DNA of 64,000 nt from Acaudatibacter sp963835495 (lineage in GTDB: Bacteria; Pseudomonadota; Alphaproteobacteria; Caulobacterales; Caulobacteraceae): NCBI GenBank assembly GCA_963835495.1, contig CAWIFQ010000003.1, positions 2,364,993 through 2,428,992 of the forward strand, written 5' to 3'. The translations under genes and the position numbers were made by a program. This document shows positions 34,917 through 45,450 of the stretch, piece after piece. Numbering within the stretch: position 1 is the stretch's first letter; every line of letters starts with the position of its first letter. The notes under the pieces are model-generated. The model saw only the letters and a program-made list of their open reading frames with translations, ran no database searches and was not told the origin of the DNA.

Positions 34917-35729
34917 CTAGAAATGGACCTGACGCTCACCGTTCTCCCACCAGAGGATCTGGTGGGTCTGGCGGGCGACGGGCTGCTGGGTGGGATTGCC
35001 GATCGGGTAACCGACCGAGATCGCCTCGGCGAGCTCGAACGGGGGCTCGACGCCGAGCTTCTGCATCATCGCGGCGTTGCTGGAGAGCAGCTTGGAGAAG
35101 CCGATCCAGCAGGTGCCGAGGCCGAGGCTCTGGGCGGCGAGCACGATGTTCTGGCCGACGACGCCGACGTCGATCTCGGGAACGCCGACGCCGCGCTTGT
35201 CCATCAGGATCAGGATGACCGTCGGCGCCTTGTGGAACACGGCGAAGCGTCCGTTGGCGATCGACTTGATCGCGGTCATCGGCACGGGATGGAAGGCGTT
35301 CGGGCTGGCGCGGTTGAGCGCCTGGGTGCTGTCGAGGATCGCCTCGCGCTCGGCGGACCCTTTCGGATAGTTGGTGTAGTCGACGCCGGCGGTCATGTTC
35401 TTGCAGACGGCGACGCAGTAGGCCTCCATCTCGGCGATCATCTCCTTGTCGCGCACGACGACGAAGGACCAGGGCTGGCAGTTGCCCTGCGAGGGCGCGT
35501 AGCGGGCCATCTCGAGGATGCGGCGGATCATGAAGGCCGGGACCTGGCGGCCCTTGAACTTGCGGATGCTGCGCCGGGTCAGGATGGCGTGCTCGACGTC
35601 GTTCCAGTCGGCGCCTGGCTCGATGTCGGCAATCTGGGTGCGCCGGCGCAGCGTGCGGTCATGCTTGGTCTCGAGCTCGCACTCGAGGTCTTCCAGGTCT
35701 TCGAGGTCGAGGGTGTCGCTCATCGCCAT
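34917..35729 (-). CDS. Nitroreductase-family flavoprotein
   Basis: 270 residues with an acidic N-terminal extension (DLEDLEDLECE), then the nitroreductase fold: ILTRRSIRKFKGRQVP (FMN contact), ARYAPSQGNCQPWSFVVV, VGVVGQNIVLAAQSLGLGTCWIG, and the C-terminal SVGYPIG. FMN-dependent NAD(P)H oxidoreductase. The extension is unusual. In a CoA-ligase/thiolase operon it may act on a ring or unsaturated acyl-CoA rather than a nitro group; that is inference. Confidence 0.88.
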   Translation of the reverse strand: MAMSDTLDLEDLEDLECELETKHDRTLRRRTQIADIEPGADWNDVEHAILTRRSIRKFKGRQVPAFMIRRILEMARYAPSQGNCQPWSFVVVRDKEMIAEMEAYCVAVCKNMTAGVDYTNYPKGSAEREAILDSTQALNRASPNAFHPVPMTAIKSIANGRFAVFHKAPTVILILMDKRGVGVPEIDVGVVGQNIVLAAQSLGLGTCWIGFSKLLSSNAAMMQKLGVEPPFELAEAISVGYPIGNPTQQPVARQTHQILWWENGERQVHF

Positions 35730-35748
35730 TGATCCATAGCCAGAGGGG

Positions 35749-37433
35749 TCACGCCACCGCCCGGACAGGCGGAGGGGCTTCGCTTGAGAGGAAGTCGAAG
35801 GCGCCGGGCGGCGCGCGCCGGGCCTGGCCCGCCGCCAGCTCCCAGACCTCGGCCGAGGGCGCGGCCAGCGCCTCGATCAGGAAACGGTCCTGCGGCTTCT
35901 CCGAGGCGGTCTTGGGGATGTCGGCGAGAATCTGGAGAAAGGTCGGGACGAAATTCGCCTCGAGCTTCCTGCGGCATTCGGCGAAGACGGCGTCAGGGTC
36001 GAACGCCGCAGGTTCGACGACGACGGCGGCGACGACCTCCTTCTCGCCCGGGGCGCCGTTCGCGGACGGTATCGCCGTAGACGTAGACGTCGTTGATCGC
36101 TGGGACCTCGGCGAGCGCGGCCTCGACGAAGCCTGGATTGATGAAGTCGCCGTTGCGGCGGATGCCACCGCCCTTGCGGTAGTCGAAGTAAAGCCAGCCC
36201 TCGGCGTCGCGGTGACAGATGTCGCCGCTGCGCAGCCAGCCACCGGCGGTCTTCTTCTCGGACGCTTCCTGGTTGCCGTAGTAGGTGACGACGGCGGCTT
36301 CGCCGGTGACCGAGCGGCTGACCAGCTCGCCCTGGGCGAACGGCGGGCACTCGTTGCCGGCCTCGTCGACGATGCGCATGTCGAGGCCGGGCGGCGCCTT
36401 GCCGAAGCTGCCGACCGGCCCCGTACCGATCGGCTTGAACGCCATGCCGCCCTCGATAGCCCCGTAGGCCTCCAGCACCTTGAGGCCGAAACGGCGCTCG
36501 AACGCCTCCCAGATCGCGGCGGGCATGCCGGCGCTGAGGACGAACCGCACCGGGTTGTCGGCGTCGTTCGGCTTGACCGGCTCGGAGTAGATGGCCGTCG
36601 ACATGCCGCCCAGAAGGTTGAAGAAGGTGCAGCCGTACTTGCGGGTGATGTCCCAGAGGCGCGACTTGGTGAACCTGCGGCTGAAGACGGCGCGCTGGCC
36701 GAGCCGCAGCGCGGAGGCCAGCGTCATCAGCTGGGCGTTGCCGTGGGTCAGGGAAAGGCCCGTGTAGGGCCGCTCCTCGGGCCCGAGCCCGAGCATCTGC
36801 GGCCAGCATGCTCGCCCCGCCGAAGCGGGCGTTGGCAAACACGACGCCCTTGGGATCGCCGGTCGTGCCTGAGGTGTAGATGATCTGCAGCGGATCGGCC
36901 GGGTTCTTCAGGGCGGGATCGACGAACGTCTGCGGCGCGGCCAAGACCTCGCCGAGGCTCGCGGCGCCCGGAATGTCACGGGCGGCGGGCGCGGCAGCCT
37001 CGTCGCCGCTTTCGAGCACCCAGATCCATTCGACGAGGGGCAGCTGGGCCTGGACCTCGGCGATCTGTGCAGCGGCGTAGTCGGCGCCCACGACGCCGCG
37101 GCAGCCGGAGTTGTTCAGGGTGTAGACCAGCTTGGCGCCCTTGGTGCGCGGGTCGATGGGTACGAAGACGAAGCCGGTCAGCGAGGCGGCGATCATCAAC
37201 TCGATGAACTCGGGGTGGTTGCGCATCAGGATCGCGAACCGGTCGCCGTAGCGCATGCCGCGGGCGAGTAGGCCGGCGGCGAGGCGGTTGGCGTTCTCGA
37301 ACAGCTGGGCGTAGGTGCGGACCTCGTCCGGCCCATGCTCGCCGCCTTCGAAGGTGACGACATCGAGGTCGGGGCGCGTCGCGGCGCGGCTCTCGATCAG
37401 ATCGGCCAGGACCATCTCGTTGAGCGTGCGCAT
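35749..37433 (-). pseudogene. AMP-forming acyl-CoA ligase, two frameshifts
   Basis: From ATG 37433 the frame opens MRTLNEMVLADLIESRAATRP and contains the AMP P-loop YTSGTTGDPKG. It breaks near 36797; the next frame continues MLGLGPEERPYTGLSLTHGNAQ, EAYGAIEGG, SGDICHRDAEGWLYFDYRKGGGIRRNGDFINPG. It breaks again near 36055; the third frame gives PGEKEVVAAVVVEPAAFDPDAVFAECRRKLEANFVP and stops at 35749. The restored protein is full length (about 560) with all class-I adenylate-forming motifs. Activates a carboxylic acid to its CoA ester, the entry step of this pathway. Confidence 0.85.
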
Positions 37434-37448
37434 GGCGATCCTCCGCTC

Positions 37449-38685
37449 CTACCCCGCCTTCAGGATGGTGACGCACTGGGCGGCGGCGTCGGCGCCGATG
37501 CTGCCGCCGCCGTTGTGGCAAAGGCCGACGCGGGCGCCTTCGACCTGCCGCTCGCCGGCGCGGCCTTGCAGCTGCTCGGTGATCTCGACCACCTGGGCGA
37601 TGCCGGTGGCGCCGATCGGATGGCCCTTGCGCAGGAGGCCGCCCGAGGTGCTGACTGGAATCCGGCCGCCAAGCCGCGTCGCGCCGGACTCGACCAGCGG
37701 TCCGCCTTCGCCCTTGGCGCAGAGGCCGATGGACTCATAGGCCATCAGCTCGGCCGGCGCCGAAGCGTCGTGCAGTTCCACGAGGCTTAGGTCGCGGGGC
37801 CCAAGTCCCGCTTCCTCGAACGCCTCGCGCGCGCAACGGTCGGAAAGGCTTTCGTCGCCGGCGTCGTGATCCCACCCGGAGCGCAGGACGCTGGAAACCA
37901 CGTGCACGGCGCCGACCAACCCGAGCTGGCGCAGCTTGCGCTCGCTGACGATGATCGCCGCCGCGGCGCCGTCGCCGATCGGCGAGCACATCGGCCGGGT
38001 CAGCGGCTCGGCGATCATCGGCGAGGCCAGCACCTCGTCGACGCTGAGCGCCTCGCGGAACTGGGCGCGCGGATTGAGCGAGCCGTGGAAGGAGTTCTTG
38101 GCCGAGACCATGGCGAACTGCTCGCGCCGTCGTCCCGTAGCGCGCCATGTGACCGCGCGCCGCGGCGGCGTAGATGTCCATGAACATCGAGCGGTTCTTG
38201 CCGGCGCCGGAGGCGGCTTCGCTCGCGCCGCTGGCGGCTGCGGACTTCTCGAGACCGGCCAGGATGGTCTGCAGCTGCTCGACGTCGACGGCGCCCATGA
38301 AGGCGCCGAACACCTTGGCCCGATCCTCGAAGTACATCTTCTCGAATCCGCAGGCGAGGACGACATCGTAGAGGCCGGCGCTGACCATGGCGCAGGCCTG
38401 GTTGAAGGCGGTCGAGGCGCTGGCGCAGGCGTTCTCGACGTTGATCACCGGCAGGCGGCCGATACCGAGGGCGCGCAGCACCACCTCGCCACGGATGCAC
38501 TCCTGGCCGGTCAGGACGCCGGCGGCGGCGTTCGACATCCACGCCGCCTCGATCTCGCGCTTGTCGACGCCGGCGTCGAAGATGGCCGCGCGGATGGCGT
38601 CGCCGGCGATGCTCTTCAGCCCGTCGTCCATCATCCGGCCGAACGAGGTCATGCCGACCCCGGCCACATAGGCGTTCATCTTCAT
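37449..38685 (-). pseudogene. Thiolase (SCP-x/acetyl-CoA acetyltransferase-like), frameshifted
   Basis: From ATG 38685 (MKMNAYVAGVGMTSFGRM): active-site Cys in VENACASASTAFNQA, EKMYFEDRAKVFGAFMG. At about 38128 the frame changes from MARYGTTARA to REQFAMVSAKNSFHGSLNPRAQF and continues IGDGAAAAIIVSE, VELHDASAPAELMAYE, GGLLRKGHPIGATG and LCHNGGGSIG, the His and Cys motifs. Lipid-transfer-type thiolases cleave 3-oxoacyl-CoAs, often with branched or sterol-like chains. It is read in the same frame as the upstream dehydrogenase, with no stop between. Confidence 0.84.
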
Positions 38686-39919
38686 CGTCCGCGCCGCCTT
38701 TCTCGGCCTCAGAACCTCGCCGGCCGCGACCATGCCGAGCACCTCGTTGCAGCCGTCCTCGATCATCGAGATGCGGGCGTCGCGGAAGATCTTCTCGATC
38801 GGGCAGTCGCGGCTGATGCCGGCGCCGCCGAACACCTGCAGCGCTTCGCTCGCCACCTCGAAGGCGGTCTGGGTCGAGGTGACCTTGGAGGCGATGGCGA
38901 GCTCGAGCAGCGGCGTCTCGCGCGCCGCGTTGATGCGGGTCACCCGATGGTTCAGCGCCCGGGCGGCCTCGACCTTCTGGTACATCTTGAACAGGCGCGA
39001 CTTCATCGACTGGTGCTGGAAGATCGCGACGCCGCCCTGCACGCGGGTCTTGGCGTAGTCGGTCGCAAGCTCGAACGCGGCGCGGGCGCAGCCGACGAAG
39101 GTCGTGCCCATGCCGCCGTTGGCGAGGCACAGGATGCGGTCGGCGGCCGCGCGGTAGCCTTCGGGCGGCACGACCAGATAGTCGGCGGGCACCTTCAGCG
39201 CGTCGAAGAAGATCTCGCCCTGATTGAGGGCGCGCTGGCCGATCTTGTCGGTGGGCTTGCCTCTGGTCACGCCCGGCTCGTTGAGCGGGACGACGAAAAC
39301 GCCTCCGCCGAGGCGCCCGTCGCCCATGTCGACAGCGCAGAACAGCGCCGCAGCCTCGGCGATGGTGCCGTTTGAGACCCACGCCGACTTCTGGCCGGTG
39401 ATGACGAACTCATTGCCGTCGCGCCGAGCGATGCAGTTGGGGCGCTCGTCGTGGCCGCCCGGATGGCTGATGCTGCCGTCGAAGTTGATCAGGTCCGAGC
39501 CGTGGCCCGGCTCGGTGATGGCCCAGCAGCCGAGCGTGCCTGGTCCGAAGCGCTCGATCAGGGCCGGATTGCCCGACATCCGCGCCATCATGGTCGGAAA
39601 GCCGGAGACGCCGAGACTGATGGCGAGGCCCGCGTCGCCCCAGCCCAAGCTCCTCGCCGACGATGCAGCGGATGCGGGCCTGCTCTGCGGGCGAGGCTTG
39701 TCCCTCCTCGTCGAAGAGCCCGAGGCCGAGCTCGCGATGCTGGCGGAAGACCTCCCAGAGGATCGAGCCGCTGGCGATGACGTCGGCGGCCGGCAGCTTG
39801 TCGAGCTTCTCGCCCGCCGGCCGCATCACGTCGCGGGCGAACCGGTGCGCGGTCTCGAACGCGGCGCGCTCGGTGTCGGTGAGTTGGGGATCCTGATCGA
39901 TCGTCGCCAGCAACGCCAC
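38686..39919 (-). pseudogene. Acyl-CoA dehydrogenase, frameshifted, joined in frame to thiolase
   Basis: Start GTG 39919 (VALLATIDQDPQLTDTERAAF) with GGAGAAG upstream. The N-terminal helical domain runs to CIVGEELG, where a frameshift near 39645 occurs; the next frame resumes GWGDAGLAISLGVSGFPT. Then CWAITEPGHGSDLINFDG and GQKSAWVSNG (FAD site), and FGGAGISRDCPIEKIFRDARISMIEDGCNEVLG. The frame runs on through RPRKAART into the thiolase Met without a stop; a TGA sits here in another frame, so an indel may have removed the natural end. First gene of the operon; FAD-dependent alpha-beta desaturation. Confidence 0.85.
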
Positions 39920-40838
39920 GGCGCTTCTCCCGCTTTCTACGCTGCGGGCGGCGCCTGGTCGAAGTTCGGAAAGGGCCGAATAGAAGCCTCCGCCCGACAT
40001 CCAACCCCCTGATGGCGCCTCCGCAACGATTAATATTTGGAAAGAAGTCAACACCTCGCCGCGCGCCTTGCATTGAGGTGGATCAAACGTCGCGTGGTTG
40101 CGCAGACGTTCGTGACCGCCATGTCTGGCGCTGACCAAGTAATCTGATACTGATTGTCAATATCGGGACCTGCGAGCCGTCTTGATGCGGAGGGAAGTCC
40201 TGGAACAACTCGTCACGGTGGCCTTGGCGCCTACATCAACCGCTACGAGGCGGCGCGGAGCTGGGCCAGCCGCTAACCGTTGGAGCCCGCCAAGCTGGCA
40301 ACCCAGGTGTCTTGCCCGAAAGCCGACATCGCCAAGGACCGAGATGAGCCAAACCCGGTCATACCGACCGCCACCCGCCTTCCGACGCGCGGTGTTTCAT
40401 CTCCGCGGAAGGGCTCGCCGTTGGGCGTGTCGCCAACAAGCGAGTTGGATGTCGGCTTCGTCGGCGTCCACCTCGGACATGTTCTAAGATGCTTGGCGCT
40501 CCGAGCCGATGCTGAGCCGTCCATGTCGACACATCCGCCCTAGCGCCGTCGGTTTCGCTGTCCAGCCTGCCACCACCCCCTCAGCCAGCAGAACTCAAGC
40601 CGCAGGCCTCCGGCCAGCATCCTTGCGCATTTTCATCCGGGAACTCTGAGCCTAGGGTGGCGCTTTGCAACCGGAGCCTGTCCGCCCCACCTCCTTTGAA
40701 ACAATCAACCGAAGGCTCCGAGGATCGCTAGGGTTCAAGCTCCTCTGAGTGCCGGCGTCTAGCATCTCCCATCCCTCACTTCGGCCACGACCCCGCCCGT
40801 CGCCAAGGGATTGGTGGCCCAGCACACCGCGCCGGCGG
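39920..40838. other. 919-bp non-coding stretch upstream of the catabolic operon
   Basis: Contains an exact FixK/FNR-type site at 40073-40086 and a fragment of the dispersed repeat near 40308 (cttgcccgaaagccgacatcgcc). I see no credible gene; open frames on both strands lack motifs and start signals. Confidence 0.5.
40073..40086. promoter_or_regulatory. FixK/FNR-type box upstream of catabolic operon
   Basis: TTGAGGTGGATCAA, exact TTGA-N6-TCAA, 154 bp before the acyl-CoA dehydrogenase start. Suggests the operon responds to oxygen limitation. Confidence 0.5.
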
Positions 40839-41582
40839 TCAGCTGACGGGCTCCTGCCGAGGCAGGGACGTTCTGAAGAATTCTCCGAGAATTCCCGGAG
40901 CCTCCAGGCCGTCGCCGACCAGTTGGATGGCAAGGGCGTCATTCTGGATTGATGGCGGCGATCCGTTGACGGCTACCTTGTAGCTCAGCAGCCCGCCCCC
41001 GAATGCCGGCGCAACGCCCTCCAGGCAGACGCCGCCGGCGCAGGAAGTCCATGAGATCCGAGCTGGATCGGCCTGGATGGGCTTCGGCGCGCCGAAACGC
41101 GGGAGCGAAGGCATGTGATGTCTCCCGAGCGTCAGGTTGACCCGACTGCGCACTGTCTCGATCGAAGGGTAGAGCCGCTCCGGCGCGTCAGCAGGCTCCA
41201 TCATCGTGGCGGGCGCATGCCTGCGGTAGATCCTCAGAGTGAAGTCTTCCTGCGCGATGCTCGCGCGCTGTCGGGAGGTCCGGTCGCCGCCCATGCAGGT
41301 GGTGACGTAGGCGTCGTCGTCGGCCAGCGACAGATCGGGAGACTGGGAGGCGAGCCTCACGCCGCGCCACGCGCAAGCCATCGCGGCGTCCTGCGCAGAC
41401 CCGACGCAGCCCTGTTTTTCGCCCAGACACGACGCCAAGGCCGCCTGCGCACCGACGTCGCCCGCCAGCGCTTCGTGAAGATATTCCGGCGCTTGCTGGA
41501 TCGCCGGCTGTCGATGTTCCACGCATCCAGCGAGGAGCGCCACGACGACTGACACCACCATCCCTGGCCACGGCGGGCTCAT
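40839..41582 (-). CDS. Lipoprotein of unknown function
   Basis: 247 residues with signal peptide and lipobox LLAGC (Cys20). The mature region has a Sel1/TPR-like helical stretch with four cysteines (GAQAALASCLGEKQGCVGSAQDAAMACAW) and ends in a beta-rich part with WTSCAGGVCLEG. No family recognised. Probably anchored to a membrane in the periplasm. Confidence 0.65.
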   Translation of the reverse strand: MSPPWPGMVVSVVVALLAGCVEHRQPAIQQAPEYLHEALAGDVGAQAALASCLGEKQGCVGSAQDAAMACAWRGVRLASQSPDLSLADDDAYVTTCMGGDRTSRQRASIAQEDFTLRIYRRHAPATMMEPADAPERLYPSIETVRSRVNLTLGRHHMPSLPRFGAPKPIQADPARISWTSCAGGVCLEGVAPAFGGGLLSYKVAVNGSPPSIQNDALAIQLVGDGLEAPGILGEFFRTSLPRQEPVS

Positions 41583-41681
41583 TGGATCACTCCCGTTCTG
41601 GCCGCACCCTGCCGCGCGCGCCCTTGGTCGGCTTTGATCTGGCGCAACGATAATCGGGCGGCGTTGAGCTCTTGTCGCGCG

Positions 41682-42800
41682 ATGACCGAAGCGGCCGCGG
41701 CGGACACACCGAGTTCCTCAGCGCCTTCAGCCCAGCCGCTGATCGGGCTGCGCGTGCTGGGCGTCGCCTTGCTGGTTGTCGGCGCCCTGATCCTCTGGAA
41801 ACTGGCGGGCGGGCTGCTGCTGCTGTTCGCGGCGATCCTGCTGGCGGCCGCGCTCGATGCGCTGGCGGACGGGCTGCGTCGGCTCGCGCCCCTCCCCAGG
41901 CAGGCGGCGATCGGCCTGTCGGCGGTTCTGATCTTCGGCGTGCTTGGCGGCGTCGTCGCGCTGTTTGGCTGGCGAATACTGGATCAGTACGAGGAAATCT
42001 TCGCCAAGATACGCGAGAGCGTCCACGCCCTGATGAGCTACGCTCGGGCGCACGTCTGGAGCCAGGCGCTGCTGCAACGGGCGAACGGCGCGAAGATCTC
42101 CGATGCGACCGACACCCTGGCGCCGCTGGTGGGAACGATCGTCGGCGCGGCGGCTCGGTACCTGACCTACGCCGCGATCATCGTCGTCAGCGGCATCTTC
42201 CTGGCGCTTCGTCCGGATCGATACTGCGACGGCTTGTTGCTGGTGGTCGCCCCGCCCCGGCGCGCAGCGGTCGCCGAGTTCCTGAAGCGCAGCGGCGTCA
42301 TCCTGAAGCAATGGCTGGTCAGCCGCCTCATCGTGATGCTGGCGGTCGGCGTGCTGGCGAGTATCGGGCTCCAAATCCTCGGAGTTCCGGGCGCCCTGAC
42401 GCTTGGCCTGACCGGCGGACTGTTGACCTTCATCCCCTTCGTCGGCGCGCTCATGGCCGCTGCGCCAGCCGTTCTCGTCGCCCTCACGATCAGCCCGATG
42501 TCCGCATTGCTCACGGCGCTGATGTTCTGGGGCGTGCATTTCATCGAAGGCACGTTCATCACGCCGCTCGTCCAGGACGAGGAGGTCGACCTGCCGCCCG
42601 TGCTCACGATCTTCGCCACGCTGGCCTTCGCGATGATCTTCGGGGCGTCAGGCGTGTTCCTGGCCAGCCCGCTGGTGCTCTTGATCATCGTTGCGGTCCA
42701 GGTGTTCTACCTGGAGGGATACCTCGGCGAGCGCGCGCCCCCGCTCGCGCCTCACCGCCACATCTGGAACAGGTTCCGGCGCAAGCCGGTTGCGACCTGA
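41682..42800 (+). CDS. AI-2E family transporter
   Basis: 372 residues from ATG 41682; the frame is open further upstream but this start leaves a short polar N-terminus before the first helix. Eight membrane segments in the AI-2E pattern: paired helices at 25-75, an amphipathic middle (DQYEEIFAKIRESVHAL), then LMFWGVHFIEGTFITPLVQ and FGASGVFLASPLVLLIIVAVQVFYL, both family signatures. Members export signals, sodium or other solutes. A partial FixK-like site (TTGATCTGGCGCAA, 41634-41647) lies just upstream. Confidence 0.9.
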   Translation: MTEAAAADTPSSSAPSAQPLIGLRVLGVALLVVGALILWKLAGGLLLLFAAILLAAALDALADGLRRLAPLPRQAAIGLSAVLIFGVLGGVVALFGWRILDQYEEIFAKIRESVHALMSYARAHVWSQALLQRANGAKISDATDTLAPLVGTIVGAAARYLTYAAIIVVSGIFLALRPDRYCDGLLLVVAPPRRAAVAEFLKRSGVILKQWLVSRLIVMLAVGVLASIGLQILGVPGALTLGLTGGLLTFIPFVGALMAAAPAVLVALTISPMSALLTALMFWGVHFIEGTFITPLVQDEEVDLPPVLTIFATLAFAMIFGASGVFLASPLVLLIIVAVQVFYLEGYLGERAPPLAPHRHIWNRFRRKPVAT

Positions 42801-42847
42801 GGGTCGGGGTAGCGGGCGGCGGTTCACGCTGGCGATCCGCCGTCGTC

Positions 42848-42861
42848 GTGATGTGAATCAA
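42848..42861. promoter_or_regulatory. Near-match FixK/FNR-type box
   Basis: GTGATGTGAATCAA: one mismatch (first T is G) to TTGA-N6-TCAA. It lies immediately before the P-type ATPase gene. Confidence 0.35.
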
Positions 42862-42863
42862 GG

Positions 42864-45450
42864 TTGGCGCGGGTGGGCTCGGCTACCGTGCGCCGATGTC
42901 GCTTCAATCCGACTGCGCGTGTGGGCGCCTCGCCGCGCGATGGCCTCACCAGCATCGAGGTCGCCGACCGCTTGGCCCGTTTCGGCCCCAACCGCATTGA
43001 GCAGGCGCGGTCCCGCACGCTGCGCCAGATCGTGCTCGGCACGCTGCGCGAGCCGATGTTCCTGCTGCTGATCGGCGCGGCGCTGCTCTACCTGGTGCTG
43101 GGCGATGTCGGCGAGGGCGCCTTTCTGGTGGCCGGCGCAGCTGCGACGGTCGGGCTCGTCGTCTTCCAGGAAGCGCGCAGCGAGAGGGCTCTGGCGGCGC
43201 TGCGGCGCCTCGCCGAGCCGTTCGCCCGCGTCATCCGCGACGGCGTCGAGCGGCAGGTTCCAGCCAGCGAACTGGTTCCGGGCGACGTATTTCTGGCGGC
43301 CGAGGGCGAACGGCTTCCCGCCGACGCCGTGTTGATCGCGGGCGACGCGCTCACGGTCGACGAATCCGTCCTCACCGGCGAGTCGGTGGCCGTCAGCAAA
43401 GCTCCGCAGGCGGATGTCGCCGGCGTCGATCTCGACGCCGCGCCGGGCGGCGACGACACGCCGCTGCTGTTCGGCGGAACCATGGTCGTGCGCGGCCAGG
43501 GGGTGGCCTGGGTCGCCCGCACCGGGGCGACGACGCGCTTCGGCAAGATCGGCGCGTCACTGGCGTCGATCGTCGTCGAGCCGACGCTGCTGCAGCGCTC
43601 CACCGGCCGCCTGGTCGCGCGGTTCGGCGCCTTTTCGCTGCTCGCCTGCGTTCTCGTCGTCCTCGCCTACGGCCTGATGCGTCGGGACTGGATCGGGGGC
43701 GGCCTGGCCGGGATCACCCTGGGGATCTCGCTGATCCCGGAAGAGTTCCCGATGGTCCTGGCGATCTTCCTCTCGCTCGGCGCCTGGCGGCTGGCGCAGC
43801 ACAAGGTGCTGGTGCGCCGACCCGCGGTGATCGAAACCCTCGGCGCCGCCACCCTGCTGTGCGTCGACAAGACCGGCACGCTCACCCAAAATCGCATGAG
43901 CGTGGCCGCGCTCTGGCGAGAGGGCCGGACGTGGTCGCCTGGCGCCGCGGCGCCGGACGCGGGCCTTGCCCGGCTGATGGACGTGGCGGCGCTGGGATCC
44001 GCGGTGCGGCCGGTCGATCCGATGGATCGGGCGGTGCGCGAGGCGGCCGAGGCGCAAGGGGCGCGGTCGGGCGGCTCGGCGCCGCTGCGTTCCTATCCTC
44101 TGCGACCCGAACGTCTCGCCTTCATCCAGGTGTGGCCGGGCGAGGCAGGCGGCGTCCTGCTGGCGGCCAAGGGCTCGCCCGAAGCGGTCTCGCGCCTGTG
44201 CCGGCTCGGCGAAGCCGCGGACGCCGCAATGCACGCCGACGTGGCGGCGCTCGCCCAGAGAGGGTTGCGGGTGCTGGGCGTGGCGTCCGCCCGGATCCGC
44301 GGCGGGCGAGGTCGACGATCCCGGCGACATCGCCTTCACCTTCGAAGGCCTGATCGCCTTCCAGGATCCGGTGCGCGACGATGTCCCGCTCGCCATCGCC
44401 GAGGCCCGCCATGCGGGCGTGAAAGTGGCGATGATCACCGGAGACTACCCGGCCACGGCGCTGGAGATCGCCCGCAGCGCCGGAATCGACACCTCGGGCG
44501 GCGTGCTGGCCGGCGACGAGATCGCCACGCTGGATCCCGACGCCCTGCGCCGCCGGGCGGCGCCCGTGCGGGTGTTCGCCCGGGTCACGCCCGAGCAGAA
44601 GCTCGCCCTGGTCGAGGCGTTCAAGGCGAACGGCGAGGTCGTGGCGATGACCGGCGACGGCGTCAACGACGCCCCCGCGCTCGAGGCGGCTCACATCGGC
44701 ATCGCCATGGGCCGCCACGGCACCGACGTCGCGCGCGAGGCGTCGGACATCGTGCTGCTGGACGACCGGTTCGCCTCGATCGTGGGCGGCGTGCGGCTCG
44801 GACGTCGCATCTTCGCCAATCTGCGCAAGGCGCTCACCTACGTCATGGCGGTGCACGTGCCGATCGCGGGGCTGGCGCTGCTGCCGATCCTGTTCGGGCT
44901 CCCGCCGATCCTCTTCCCCGCCCACGTCGTCGTGCTCGAGCTGGTGATCGACCCGGTCTGCTCCATCGTGTTCGAGGGCGAGCCCAGCGAACTCACCGCG
45001 ATGGATCGGCCGCCGCGCCGGCGGGACGAGACGCCGTTCGGCGCGTGGCAGGTCGCGTTCGGCTCGCTGGAAGGCCTGCTGGTCCTGGCGCTCAGCTTTG
45101 CGTTCTACATCGAGGCGCTGGCGCTGGGCCTCGCCGCGCCCGAGGCGCGCGCGGCGAGCTTCATCACCCTCGTCATCGCCAATCTCGCCCTGGCCATCGC
45201 CAGTTCGGCGGAGCGCGGCGTCACAGTGCTGGACCGCAGGCACATCGTGTTCTGGGGCATCGCCGCCGCGGCGGCGGCCGTGCTGGCGATCGCGGTCTAC
45301 TCGCCGCTCGGCGATGGCCTGTTCAAGTTCGCGCCGCTGAGGCCCCCTCTCGCGGCCCTCGCTGTCGCGCTCGGCGTCGCCGTGGGCGCCATCTCCTGGG
45401 TCGGGCGCAGCGTCGCCGGCCGCTTCGAGAGGGTCGCGCGCCCCAAATGA
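42864..45450 (+). pseudogene. Cation-translocating P-type ATPase, one frameshift
   Basis: Starts in the region 42864 (TTG) to 42895 (ATG in another frame); the N-terminus is uncertain. Cation-ATPase N domain GLTSIEVADRLARFGPNRIEQ, actuator VDESVLTGESVAVSK, TM4 motif PEEFPMVLAIFLSLGAW, phosphorylation site CVDKTGTLTQNRMS. The frame breaks near 44305; without one base it continues EVDDPGDIAFTFEGLIAFQDPVRDDV. The second frame has MITGDYPATA, AMTGDGVNDAPAL and the C-terminal helices, ending at 45450. PEEFP replaces the PEGLP of calcium pumps, so the ion is unsure. It overlaps the next start (ATGA). Confidence 0.87.

Noticed and set aside
35266..35279. FixK-like match TTGATCGCGGTCAT inside the nitroreductase gene
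   Set aside because: It lies deep in coding sequence, far from any start, and has a mismatch; expected by chance.
33626..35732. Long plus-strand open frames over the ThDP enzyme, ferredoxin and nitroreductase genes
   Set aside because: They are shadow frames opposite well-supported genes, made possible by high G+C, with no family motif.
37936..39375. 479-codon plus-strand frame over the thiolase/dehydrogenase genes
   Set aside because: Antisense to conserved catalytic motifs; composition is Ala/Gly/Arg-rich without domains.
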